Source: Macrosoma leucophasiata (Eukaryota > Arthropoda > Insecta > Lepidoptera > Hedylidae). Taken from it: a DNA stretch of 64,000 bases. The stretch covers positions 6,974,001-7,038,000 of the forward strand of contig JAWQUS010000009.1 of assembly GCA_036365455.1 (NCBI GenBank), written 5' to 3'. The notes beneath the pieces are model-generated. The model worked only from the letters and a program-made list of their open reading frames with translations, was not told the DNA's origin and did not search any database. The stretch's first letter is position 1. Every line of letters begins with the position of its first letter. Both the position numbers and the translations under genes were made by a program. Positions 54,214 to 63,870 of this stretch are shown in pieces.

Positions 54214-55492
54214 GGTTGGGGAAAAAGTTTCTTCGCATTTTATAAGATAATTCAAAACATTTTTTAATATAGTTTGTTTAAATTTAACTAAAGTATGTAT
54301 GTACCATTTTGTTCGATAACCTTTTGCCATCTTGTAGGTAGGGACATGATCCCATTGCTATAAATATTTTGGGACTTCTCATCAAAATACTGCGACAAGT
54401 GGATTTGGCAGTCCTCTCGTGATGTTAACCTAACATTGCATAAAGAATTCTGAAGAGACCGAAACAGGTGGAAATCTGAAGGTGCAAGGTCAGGACTATA
54501 CGGCGGATGCATTAACACCTCCCAGCCAAACTCTCTTAATTTTTGCTGAGTGGCTATAGATGTGTGAGGTCTAGCGTTATCATGATGAAACACCACACCC
54601 CTTCTGTTGATCAATACCGGCCGCTTTCTCTCAACTTCTTGCTTTAATCTCATCAGTTGTTCGTAGTAGAGTTCAGAATCGATAGTCCTGCCTGGTGGTG
54701 ATAGCTCATAATGAATAATGCCCTTCCGATCCCACCACACACACAACATCACCTTATTGCGAGTTAACCCAGGTTTCGCCACAGTCTGTGAAGCTTGACC
54801 GGCCTTTGACCACGACCTTTTTCGCACGTTCTTGTCGTACGTGATCCACTTTTCATCACCAGTTATCAGCTTCTTCAAAAATGATTCGGTTTCATTACGT
54901 CGTAATAAAGAATCACAAATGAGTACACGGTTCATTAGGTTTCTTTCAGTGAGCTCGTGAGGTACCCAAATATCGAGCTTTTTTTTGTACCCAGCTTTTT
55001 TCAAATGCGCCAAAACTGTTTTGTGATCAATTCTCAGTTCTTCAGCTACGTCGTAACTACTGATATGTCGATCTTGCTCCACTTTTTCAAAAATGGCATC
55101 CATTTTATCCGTAATAGGGCGACCAGAGCGAGGTGCATCTTTGACATCACAATTTCCGAATTGAAAACGCTTAAACCAAATTTGTGCTACTCTCACAGAC
55201 ACTGCACTAGGTCCATAAACATCGCAAATTTTTTTCGCGGCTTGCGTTGCATTTTTACCTTTTTTGTAGTAAAATTTTAAAATGTATCGAATTTCTTCAT
55301 TAGATTCACTCATGTTGACAGTACGAAAAACAAATGAAAATCACTCATTTGCCTAATTTGAATTTGGAAATATGTTCTTTAAAATTTTAACTTTCAATGA
55401 TACCAAAACCAGCCAGATACAAATACTACAGCCAAAGAGATTTTATTACAAGTTCATACATACTATAATGCGAAAAGACTTTTTCCCCAACC
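54214..55492 (-). mobile_element. Complete mariner transposon, 1279 bp
   Basis: TA target duplication at 54212-54213 and 55493-55494. Terminal inverted repeats share GGTTGGGGAAAAAGT then TTCGCATT with two mismatches in the first 26 bp. Length is typical for mariner. Contains one uninterrupted transposase ORF. Nothing in the ends or ORF looks decayed. Confidence 0.95.
54288..55313 (-). CDS. Mariner transposase, 341 aa, intact
   Basis: Cut-and-paste DNA transposase of the Tc1/mariner superfamily; binds the element's inverted repeats and integrates at TA. The N-terminal half (residues about 1-110) is the paired helix-turn-helix DNA-binding region, with a GRP linker at 64-66. The mariner signature WVPHEL is at 116-121. 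Catalytic triad visible: D153 in TGDEKWI, D245 in HHDNARPH, D280 in YSPDLAPSD; 34 residues lie between the last two, so D,D34D. Length is about that of known active mariners (340-350 aa). The start codon at 55313 sits 179 bp inside the element end. No frameshift or stop. It is closer in motif style to cecropia/Hsmar-like groups than to Himar, by eye. Activity cannot be inferred from one copy. Confidence 0.95.
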   Translation of the reverse strand: MSESNEEIRYILKFYYKKGKNATQAAKKICDVYGPSAVSVRVAQIWFKRFQFGNCDVKDAPRSGRPITDKMDAIFEKVEQDRHISSYDVAEELRIDHKTVLAHLKKAGYKKKLDIWVPHELTERNLMNRVLICDSLLRRNETESFLKKLITGDEKWITYDKNVRKRSWSKAGQASQTVAKPGLTRNKVMLCVWWDRKGIIHYELSPPGRTIDSELYYEQLMRLKQEVERKRPVLINRRGVVFHHDNARPHTSIATQQKLREFGWEVLMHPPYSPDLAPSDFHLFRSLQNSLCNVRLTSREDCQIHLSQYFDEKSQNIYSNGIMSLPTRWQKVIEQNGTYIL

Positions 55493-55494
55493 TA

Positions 55495-56207
55495 TTATAT
55501 ATTAAATCATTTTTGTTATTATTATGTACTTAGGAAATAAGTAAGTTGACTATCGATATTTTGCTATATGTAAATTTTATTAAAACATTTATTTTATCAC
55601 CGCCGCATGTACTTATAAGTGCAAGAAATATTAAATAAATAAATATCCTCCACTTCCCAATTTATAAGAATACGCTGAAATGCAATTCCTGTCAACTGTT
55701 ACCTTAACAAATCACTAAAAACTAAAATATTTCAGAAATAAATTCGAAACTTTATAATGGCAATTTGCAATTAAATCAATAGATTAGGTAGAATTATAGG
55801 TATAATAAAGTAATAAGGCGAGCTTTTTAATCCTTCAACTATGCGGACTTAATCACCATGAATAAATATTTATCTGATATAAAACCTGTTATTTATTTTA
55901 GAATTGTTCTGATTGAAATGAATTGTTTACCAATGAGTTACATAGACTTATAAGTTTACTTTTCGTGTTAAGTAATTTAGATAACTACTTGATGCATATG
56001 AAACGAAAATTTTTATAAGTTTTTTTTATAAAACTGACATCAGCATTCAGTTCACATGAATGGTAAGTGAAAATTAAGCCTATAAACCTATATACATTAA
56101 AGCCCATAAACGTTTACACAAAAACACAGAGTGGCAACGCAGTAACAAAGATTTCAAAACCGTATTGAGCATTTTAAGGCCTTCATAGTAAATAATATAC
56201 AATATTA
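55495..56207. other. AT-rich, nothing recognised
   Basis: No gene or element found. Confidence 0.45.
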
Positions 56208-56560
56208 GATAATAACGGCAACCCTTGATACTTATGTCCCATTGCTGGGCATGAGTCTCTCCCCTTCTTGGGAGGAGGCCTGGAGCTTACTCCACCACGC
56301 AACTCCAATGCGGGTTGGTGGAGATACGGGTAAGTGGCCAACCCGCTGTCGGATGTTTTTCAAGCCACCCATCAGGCCTCCGACAAGGTTTAACGACGAT
56401 AACAACAGGGACCGACGGGATTACCAGCCCTCCGAAGCACGGAAACGTGCATTTTAATTTGCCACTAGCGGTCACCCATCACACATCCGACCGCGCCCGT
56501 ATCGCTTAACCGAGTAGATCGCTTCCGATCTAAACCAGCCGCGGGGTCATGCGCGCATGA
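56208..56560 (-). repeat. 5S-headed SINE J copy J4, full length
   Basis: 3' end at 56208 and 5S-like head at about 56450-56540 on the minus strand (GGGCGCGGTCGGATGTGTGA, TGGGTGACCGCTAGTGG). Overlapping 61-94-codon frames on both strands belong to the SINE. Confidence 0.82.
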
Positions 56561-56800
56561 AATTTTATTGAACATATAAGTAGGGATATTTTCAAATCCA
56601 AACATAACATGTTGATACCTAAACAAAATAATGTTGAGTTTCTTGAATCTCATCACAGCATCTACAGTTACATGAGACTCAAAGGAAGTTGTGGTGGTAA
56701 ATAGATTATAAGAACAAACTATTATGTGATAATAATTAAATACAGACACACGGTTGGTTAAAAGCCGTAAACAGTTTTACATTTATACATATTTTCACAG

Positions 56801-56910
56801 GTAGACGAGGCCCGAGAGGTATGTCAGGACCGGGATATCTGGCGTTCTACACTCTCTGCCTACCCCGTTAGGGACCTGGCGTGAAGATACATACATATAC
56901 ATACATATTT
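56801..56910 (+). repeat. LINE C 3' end, copy C4
   Basis: GTAGACGAGGCCCGAGAGG ... TACACTCTCTGCCTACCCCG, stop codon context GGCGTGAAGATACATACA. Another shorter copy lies at 57458-57522. Confidence 0.75.
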
Positions 56911-57188
56911 CCACAAATGTGTAGGGAGATCTGTAGGTATACATGTATTGCTAATATAGATAAAAAAAAAATGGTGAGAATATTCAGAATAATCAAGAAT
57001 GTATTAATATTATGTGAGATCAGCAGAAGCAGCATATTTCAAAATTTACCGTTATACTCGTACAAACTCTGTTTTTGTTGTCATACATTTTGCCCGTGAA
57101 ATTGCCTGAAATAATAAACATTGACGATGAAAGTCCCTTCACTCAGAAACCTTATGGTATTCTAAACAAACCCATGAAAATTATTACT

Positions 57189-57338
57189 AAGCCTGGGTTG
57201 CACCAAGATATTTGTAACATTTTATGTAATATTTCACCTCTTTCTCTAACTGGAAGAAATCTGTTAAAGTTAGAGACGGATGTGAAATGTTACAATAACT
57301 TTAACTTTAGCAAATATCATGGTGCAACCCAGGCCCAG
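57189..57338. mobile_element. Family L foldback MITE, complete copy L4
   Basis: Ends CCTGGGTTGCACCAAGATAT and, inverted, CCTGGGTTGCACCATGATAT, 150 bp. Inner arms TTTCTCTAACTGGAAG / AAAGTTAGAGACGGATGTG also pair in part. The target duplication is not clear. Confidence 0.78.
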
Positions 57339-57599
57339 TAATTACTACTTAAATTGAATAGTGACGCAATTTCATTTTATTCTTAATAAACAATTTTTAT
57401 TACTTAAACAAACATCTGCATTGTTTCAGATTATGGCATATTAACGTTTATTTTCGTCAGGATATCTGGCGCTTTACACTTTTTACTCCTTATGGGATTT
57501 GGCGTGAAGATACATATATACGATTAATATTAATATTTAACTCATTTATTCATTGTACATATTAATTATTTATTTTACATACATAAGTAACTTAATTAA

Positions 57600-57662
57600 A
57601 AAAATAATAATAACAAAACACATATATTATATATATATGTGTTTTGTTATTATTATTTTTAA
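57600..57662. repeat. AT-rich perfect palindrome
   Basis: AATAATAATAACAAAACACA meets its exact complement TGTGTTTTGTTATTATTATT across a short TA-rich centre; about 28-bp arms. Directly beside the 3' end of an R4-like LINE copy. Confidence 0.8.
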
Positions 57663-57667
57663 AAAAA

Positions 57668-57990
57668 AAAGTGTGCCACCGGCAGCGGAAATAAGGTCCA
57701 AGCCGACGATGGTTAGAATCACAGAGACAGGAACCGCCTCACTATACGTGATGTGCCGAGGAGTACCGCCTTCTGCATCAGACCCTTAACCCAATTTCCT
57801 AGCTTGAGCCTCTTGAGGTGTTGGTCAAGGCTCTTTGCTATAAGTCCGTTGACCGTTACGTCTATCGGCACAATGATGGCCGAATCTACGTCCCACATGG
57901 CGACATTCTCGTGAGCCAGATCATGATATTTAAGTTCCTTGTCTTTCTCGGCCTTCAGGAGATTCTCATCATGAGGGACGGTGATATTAA
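57668..57990 (-). pseudogene. R4/Dong-like LINE C-terminus, copy R-b
   Basis: The minus strand reads without a stop: ITVPHDENLLKAEKDKELKY, AHENVAMWDVDSAIIVPIDV, then KRLKLGNWVKGLMQKAVLLG to RFLSL and a stop. This is the C-terminal part of the restriction-like endonuclease region of an early-branching LINE. Truncated 5' at about 57990. The 3' UTR (CCGTCGGCTTGGACC ... CCGGTGGCACAC) matches copy R-a. Confidence 0.75.
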
Positions 57991-58510
57991 TATTATTCTA
58001 AACATGCAAAGGAATTAAGAAAAAAAGAAAGGCACTATTTCAAAAATCTTAAAAACGATACACTAAATTGATAATCCTAACAGGTCTTGTAAAAATGCAC
58101 TTTCATAGAAATTATTGAGGCATTTAGAATTTTTTGGTATGCATACTTACCTACTTACTTACATTAATTACATTTACAAAACATAGTTCCTTTTTTAAAG
58201 TATAACTTTTGGACAGTTGAGGCAGAGAATACGTAATAATACTGGTTGAGGGATAATGACACTATTGTCCTACTTTGGTACCTACTTCGCAAAGGATGGA
58301 AAATATTTTTAATCGTAAATTATCGGTAGAAAGTAAACATCATAATTATTAGCAGTTAACAGAACGTTTATCAAGGCCTATATTAATCCCATAAATCATA
58401 TTTATAATGTTGACTCGATGAATTAAGTTGTTTTTGTGTTTACTTTGTGAAAATTTCCACTGAACACAATGACATGATAAAGATGAAAACATTTCAATAG
58501 ACATATTTAA
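57991..58510. other. AT-rich, nothing recognised
   Basis: No gene or element found. Confidence 0.45.
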
Positions 58511-58685
58511 ATGGGTGATCCATTGACGATATTTTAACGCGGTCTTAGGATTTCAAGCATGCACAAAGAGCCCACGAGCTAAACCGCGAACTTTTAAAAC
58601 CGCGGTTTTGTAGGTGAACCATAGGCGGCTTTAGCCCGCAGGTTCGTGGCGTTCCAACGGTTTTAGCTCGCAAATGGATCACCCG
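58511..58685. mobile_element. 175-bp MITE
   Basis: Perfect 12-bp ends GGGTGATCCATT / AATGGATCACCC. The core has short inverted GC motifs (AACCGCGAAC / CCGCGGTT). Non-coding. Confidence 0.65.
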
Positions 58686-58864
58686 CTTTACAATGATTAA
58701 GGTTTGTTTAGTTCTTCCTAACCGAAACAGCTTCAACCGTTGATAAGTTTGGATTTGTTTGTTGTTTTTTTGATAAAAGATGGTTAAACATGAAATACAT
58801 AAAAAGTAAATTAAAAAAGTGAAAAACAAATTGTTTGATTCAAACGATGTTATGTGAGGAGATC

Positions 58865-58930
58865 GCCAGTAATTTTGTATAATGCGGTGGTGCCTACGCC
58901 CTCCAACACAAGAACTCTTACACTAGTAAT
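58865..58930 (-). repeat. Family A fragment A17
   Basis: TAATGCGGTGGTGCCTACGC then a diverged end; same subfamily as A11. Confidence 0.55.
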
Positions 58931-59164
58931 ACACCCTACATCAGTAATAATGTTGTTCCTTAACATCAGTGTGCCAGATTGGCCTGCAACCAACGCGACG
59001 TGAACGTTCTCATTTTACGCTCCGCAGACCGTGACGCCAAGATACGGTGGCCGTCCCGTCTGTTATAATTCAAACGTGCTTTGTATTCACAAGTCTCTGA
59101 TTAAATATGCGATGTGACTACTGAATAATGCGATGTTCAACGATCTTGGCTTAATATAAAATGG

Positions 59165-60382
59165 GACCTAACTATTTTTTTTTAGTACGGACTTAGTGTT
59201 GGCGGCACGTCTCGAGACGGCACTAATAGCACACCGCGGACTATCCGCCGGAATTCCATACAAACGCTTATTTTGGTCTCTATTACACAGACATCAATCA
59301 GTGTCGTATATTTACACGTGCACCAACACACGTCCAACAACACGTAGAAAATACCAACCGTCGCCCATAAGAGGGGAGGAGGTTGGGTGATGCGGGGAAA
59401 TCGGGCGGGACGTCGAAGTGTCCATTCTATAGGTGGTATTATTATTTTTTTTTATCCGTCGCCTATGGACATTTGCAACACCAGGGGGGTTGCCAACGCG
59501 CTGCCAACCCTGAAGAACTCTTTTGACGCCATTTTTGAAGAACCCCATATTGTAGCACCGAGGGAACACCTCAGAGGGAAGTTCGTTCCACAATTTACAC
59601 GTTCTGGGCAGTAACGAACGAGAAAACCGCACCGTTGAGCACTGCCAGGTGTCCAGTCGGTGAGGGTGAAACTTCTCTCTTCGGCGGGTAGTACGGTGTA
59701 GAAAAAGAGACGGTGGTACCATGTCGAACAGTTCGACAGAGCACTCACCATTGTAGAGACGGTATAACACGCACAGACTACCAATATCTCTGCGCAGGCT
59801 CAGATGTTCGAGCCTGTCTGTAAGTCCCGGATCGTTAACAATACGAACGGCGCGTTTTTGTAGGGAGTCAAGTGGACCAAGCTGGTACTTGGGGGCTCCC
59901 GCCCACAAATGAGAGCAGTATTCCAGATGGGGCCGCACTTGGGCCTTATAAAGCTGTAGTAGCTGCCCCGATGTGAAATACTGCCTCGCTTGGTTAAGCA
60001 CCCCCAACTTGGTCTTACACTCAATGTGACTTCCAAATTGCACTTCGTTCGACATGTCAACGCCCCGGAAACCGATACTCTTACCAATGGCAAGCGGAGT
60101 GCCCTGGAACTGTGGTGCTACAATGAATGGGGTTTTTTTAGCGGTGAACGCGCAGACTTGTGTCTTCGAGGGGTTGAACTGCACTAAATTAAGTCGACCC
60201 CAATCTGAGACCCGCTCCAGAGAGTGCTCGACTTCAGATACAAGTCTAGTCCTGCTTTCTTCGATAAGTGTCCGAGAGGCATTTGCACGGCTTGTATAGT
60301 ATGCATCTCCCGTGCTATCATCCGCATAGCAATGAAAATTGGAGTTTTGCTCCAACATTTTATTGATATGCAGAAGAAATTA
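59165..60382 (-). mobile_element. CR1-like LINE, 5'-truncated, with 348-codon RT frame
   Basis: The frame 59312-60358 encodes the end of a non-LTR reverse transcriptase. FLLHINK leads into CYADDST (the YADD catalytic motif, residues about 10-16), then thumb and C-terminal motifs RPHLEYCSHLWAGAP, LDSLQKRAVRIV, LFDMVPPSLFLHRTTRRR, LLPRTCKLWNELPSEVFP, FFKNGVKRVLQGWQR. Homology starts at about 60382, right after a stop, so the 5' half (endonuclease, RT fingers) was never copied or was lost. The 3' UTR has CGGCACGTCTCGAGACGGCA and a T-run at 59176 representing the A-tail. Open throughout the visible part, so insertion is fairly young. A tail of the same family lies at 11940. Confidence 0.88.
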
Positions 60383-60479
60383 TTACATATTCTCTGCTAC
60401 TAGTCTACTTCCTACTACCAGCCTAAACAAAAAGTTAGCGAAACTGCCTAAGGGAGATCCCTATGGGTCCGAACATCCG

Positions 60480-60782
60480 CTTAGGACGTAGCAGTGGGAA
60501 ACATAAGATTAAGTACCTGGTTGACCGAGCTTCGCTCCGTAGACTAATGGTTCTTCTATTCATCAATAGACGGCGTTAGTCGTCGGTTATGAAGAATATT
60601 TATTATTAACTTGGAACCGAGCTTTTCTTCGACCTGGAACCTAAATAAATCGATTTCTTGACCCGAAAAACCCCTAATCTGTAAGTTTCAAGAAAATCTT
60701 TGGAGCCGTTTCCGAGATCTTGATTCTATATATACATATATACAAGAATTGCTCGTTTAAAGGTATTAGATAGATAGATATA
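60480..60782 (+). repeat. RTE-type LINE 3' end (family N)
   Basis: GTACCTGGTTGACCGAGCTT, ATCGATTTCTTGACCCGAAA, GTTTCCGAGATCTTGATTC and a GATA microsatellite end, the common lepidopteran RTE tail. Confidence 0.7.
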
Positions 60783-60805
60783 CGATTAGGAATTATTCAA
60801 ATTTT

Positions 60806-61020
60806 TGACGATCCGGTTAGTTCAGCGGTGCGAAACCACCGTTTGATTCGAAGGGTCGCGGGTCCGAGCCCCGTACCGGGACAAATATTTGTACGGCCTA
60901 AAGATATTTGTTTCGGGTCTGGGTGTTTGTGTATGTGTTGTATGTGTACAATGGCATCCACGACATAGGTTTATGTAATACCTAATGTGAAGCTGTGAGT
61001 GTAAGCGTATTTTATTTATA
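60806..61020 (+). repeat. Family E SINE, copy E5, full length
   Basis: Head GACGATCCGGTTAGTTCAGC, B-box-like GGGTCCGAGCCCC, body and tail to GTAAGCGTATTTTATTTATA. Confidence 0.86.
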
Positions 61021-61334
61021 TATTCAAATGAAGAAAAATGATAATATCGGACATGTAAGGGACGTAACTATATATACGGACAGTATGTCTTTTTAAGAAG
61101 ATCGGTTTAGTATGAACGATTTAAGTTACTTTCGTTTAATGTAAGTAATTAACACTGCTGCTAATAACATCAGATAGATATAGTCAGACACTTACATCTA
61201 CAGGCAGCAGTGTCTGTTAAGTTCTCTAACCGTGAGCTTGCATTGATGAAACATTCACATAAAACATGTTAAAATGATAGGTTTGACAGCAGTGCGAACC
61301 CTAGCACCAATAAGACATAATAATAATAATAATA

Positions 61335-62012
61335 ATGGTGGTAATGACCAACAACTACCGGAAGTTTATCCTGAAGGATGGAACGGTCGACATATGTCGG
61401 GCATGCCATCGACCGGGTGAATCAATCAGGCATATTGTTTCCGGCTGTTCGAGTCTTGCCAACGGCGAATACTTGCACAGACACAACCAAGTAGCCAGGA
61501 TAATCCATCAGCAACTTGCCTTGAAGTAGCCGCGGAGGTGCCGTACTACCAGGTATGTGCCCGACCCAGTTCTGGAAAATGACCATGTCACGATGTATTG
61601 GGATCGATCTATCATCACTGACAGGACTATTGTTGCCAATAAGCCTGATATAGTGGTGATAGATCGCTCAGAGTGCCGCGTAATGATGATCGACATCACC
61701 GTCCCGCATGATGAGAATCTCGTGAAAGCCGAAAAAGACAAGGAAATAAAATATCTTGATCTGGCTCACGAGGTTGTCGCCATGTGGGATGTGGATTCGG
61801 CTATCATTGTGCCGATAGTCGTATCGGTGAACGGGCTGATAGCGAAGAGCCTCGACCAACATCTCAAGAGGCTCTCGCTAGGTGGATGGATCAAGGGTCT
61901 GATACAGAAAGCAGTACTCCTCGGCACGGCACGCATAGTGAGGAGGTTCCTGTCTCTGTGTCCCTAACCACCGGCAGCTTGGACCCTGCGCTCGCTGCCG
62001 GCGGCACACTAT
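61335..62012 (+). pseudogene. R4/Dong-like LINE C-terminus, copy R-a (zinc knuckle plus restriction-like endonuclease)
   Basis: First frame: CRACHRPGESIRHIVSGC, a CX2CX8HX4C knuckle. Second frame after a frameshift near 61530-61555: VPDPVLEN, MYWDRSIITDR, then NKPDIVVIDRSECRVMMID, an R...PD-X14-D layout typical of the restriction-like endonuclease of R2/R4/NeSL-type LINEs, continuing to RFLSLCP and stop at 61967. Inserted right after a TAA microsatellite (61317-61334), matching the TAA preference reported for Dong of Bombyx. The 3' UTR has a GGCAGC/GCTGCC stem. A third copy is at 63605. Confidence 0.82.
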
Positions 62013-62101
62013 TTTTTAATTTTTTATATATATATTTGTTGTTTTTTTTTATACATATATATATAAAAAAATATTTAATAAGTTGTATGAATAAATAAGT
62101 G

Positions 62102-62770
62102 GAATAATAATAATAATACACTTTATTGCACACCAAAGAAGTTAACAATTACATAAAATTACAGAAAAAGCAAATGGCGGCCTTTTTGCTACACAGCAAT
62201 TTCTGCCAGGCAACCAGAATTTGAGGACAATGATAACTAAATTTATAACATAGGGGCGTACAATTACTAAAAACTAAAATTCATTTATAAGTAAACACAA
62301 GAACACAAAAATAGGTAGGTACATGAAAAAGAAGGAAGGTGGTAGGCATAGGTATTATGAAAGCTAAAGTGACAGATAGTAATCCTTTACTTGTTTTTTA
62401 AGAGTTTGGACAGTCTGAACTTGCCTCACAGATAAGGGGAGTGCATTCCAGAGACGAACCGCTAAAACAGTAAAAGAATTAGCTAGAAAATTAGAAGAAT
62501 GAGATGGAGTTTTTAATGTTAAGTTAAGCGAAGAACTGAGAAACATGTTATTAGAAAGATGTAAGAATTCGAAGCGTTCTTTGAGGTAAATAGGAGTTTG
62601 TGGATTGAATAGAATATTGAAAAGAAGCGACAAAACGTGAGTATTCCGGCGAAGATGGATTGGGAGCCATTTGAGCTGTTTGCGGAAGTCAGAAATATGG
62701 TCATACTTGCGTAGTCCAAATATGAACCTAATGCATAAATTTTGAAGACGCTCTAATTTATGTAATTGCT
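62102..62770 (-). pseudogene. L2/CR1-like LINE C-terminus and 3' end
   Basis: The minus strand encodes KLERLQNLCIRFIFGLRKYD, FRKQLKWLPIHLRRNTHVLS, LLFNILFNPQTPIYLKERFE, ANSFTVLAVRLWNALPLSVR and KKQVKDYYLSL then stop at 62364, the conserved end of many insect LINE ORFs. The 3' end is a TAA repeat (62102-62116). No disruption is seen in the part present; 5'-truncated at about 62770. Confidence 0.8.
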
Positions 62771-63041
62771 CCTGTGTTAGTTAGACATATATCGCAATAC
62801 ATTCTTTATGCGACGAGTTGCGAAACATCATCATGTTTAATGTTTTTAGTGCAAACTAGGGGTAATAATAACGGTTTCATACATTACAATGTAACTGAAA
62901 TACCATAGCATTGAACTCTTCCACGAATTTTGCATATCTGTATGTTTCATCTACAGAAAGCCTTACTTAATTTCAATCGTAATCTTTTTAGGGTTCTGCA
63001 CCTCAAAAGGAATATACATAACCCTTACAGGTAGACTTTCA

Positions 63042-63323
63042 CTGGTGGTAGGGCTCCAGTGAAGGAGCTCGCGGGCGTAGGCACCATTGCATTACCTAAT
63101 ATACTTGCCGCTAAATGGTCGTGTTCAGAACTATCGTGTTCCGGTCAGGTGGTAATACGGCTCTGTAATTTCCGGCACAGAGGCATAACACCTTAGGCCT
63201 CAGGAGTCGTAACGCATATGGATATCATACCTTGGTCTTTGTGTGGGTGTCTATAGGCTGCAGTCATCACTTAACATCAATGTGAACTTCATGCTTGTTT
63301 GCCACTTCCATTACATACAAAAA
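63042..63323 (+). repeat. Family A SINE-like copy A18
   Basis: Complete unit with A-tail; several point differences. Confidence 0.85.
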
Positions 63324-63604
63324 GGATCACTCGCGTGCCTGTCATACTGGTGTCACAGCCAATGCGCTTCAAAAATACTGAGTAGAAATTTGGTACACAT
63401 GCCTATGTAAATTAGTAATCAAAATATGGGCGTGTAAAGAAAATAAATGAATTTCAAGCATTATGAATAATAACGGTAACATGCAGTGCATGATGTGGAA
63501 GCAGACAATAAACGAAAACGTGATGCGCTCATTATTTGGGGCTACAGAGGGAGGAATTAACCTCTCTGCGTACTGCAGTCGTATGCTCTCTCTGTTCTTG
63601 AGAA

Positions 63605-63870
63605 GTAAAATACCTTGACTTATCCCACGAGGCTGTCGCCATATAGAATGTGGATTCGGTTATCATTGTACCGGTAGTCATCACGGTTAACCGACTCGTA
63701 GCAAAGAGCCTGACCAAGAGGCTCTCGCTAGGAAATTGGGTCAAGGGCTTGGTGCAAAAGGCGGTTCTTCTTGACACGGCACGTATTGTGAGGAGGTTCC
63801 TCTCCTTAAGCCCCTAACCAACGGGAGCTAGGACCCTGCTCCCGCTACCGGCGGCACCTGTTTTGTATGT
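63605..63870 (+). pseudogene. R4/Dong-like LINE C-terminus, copy R-c
   Basis: TACCTTGACTTATCCCACGA through TGAGGAGGTTCCTCTCCTTA and the AACGGGAGCT...CTACCGGCGGCACC 3' UTR. Same region as R-a and R-b, more decayed, 5' end about 63605. Confidence 0.72.

Noticed and set aside
54957..55280. 107-codon plus-strand frame
   Set aside because: Antisense shadow of the mariner transposase.
59387..60299. Several plus-strand frames of 65-81 codons
   Set aside because: Antisense shadows of the CR1-like LINE reverse transcriptase.
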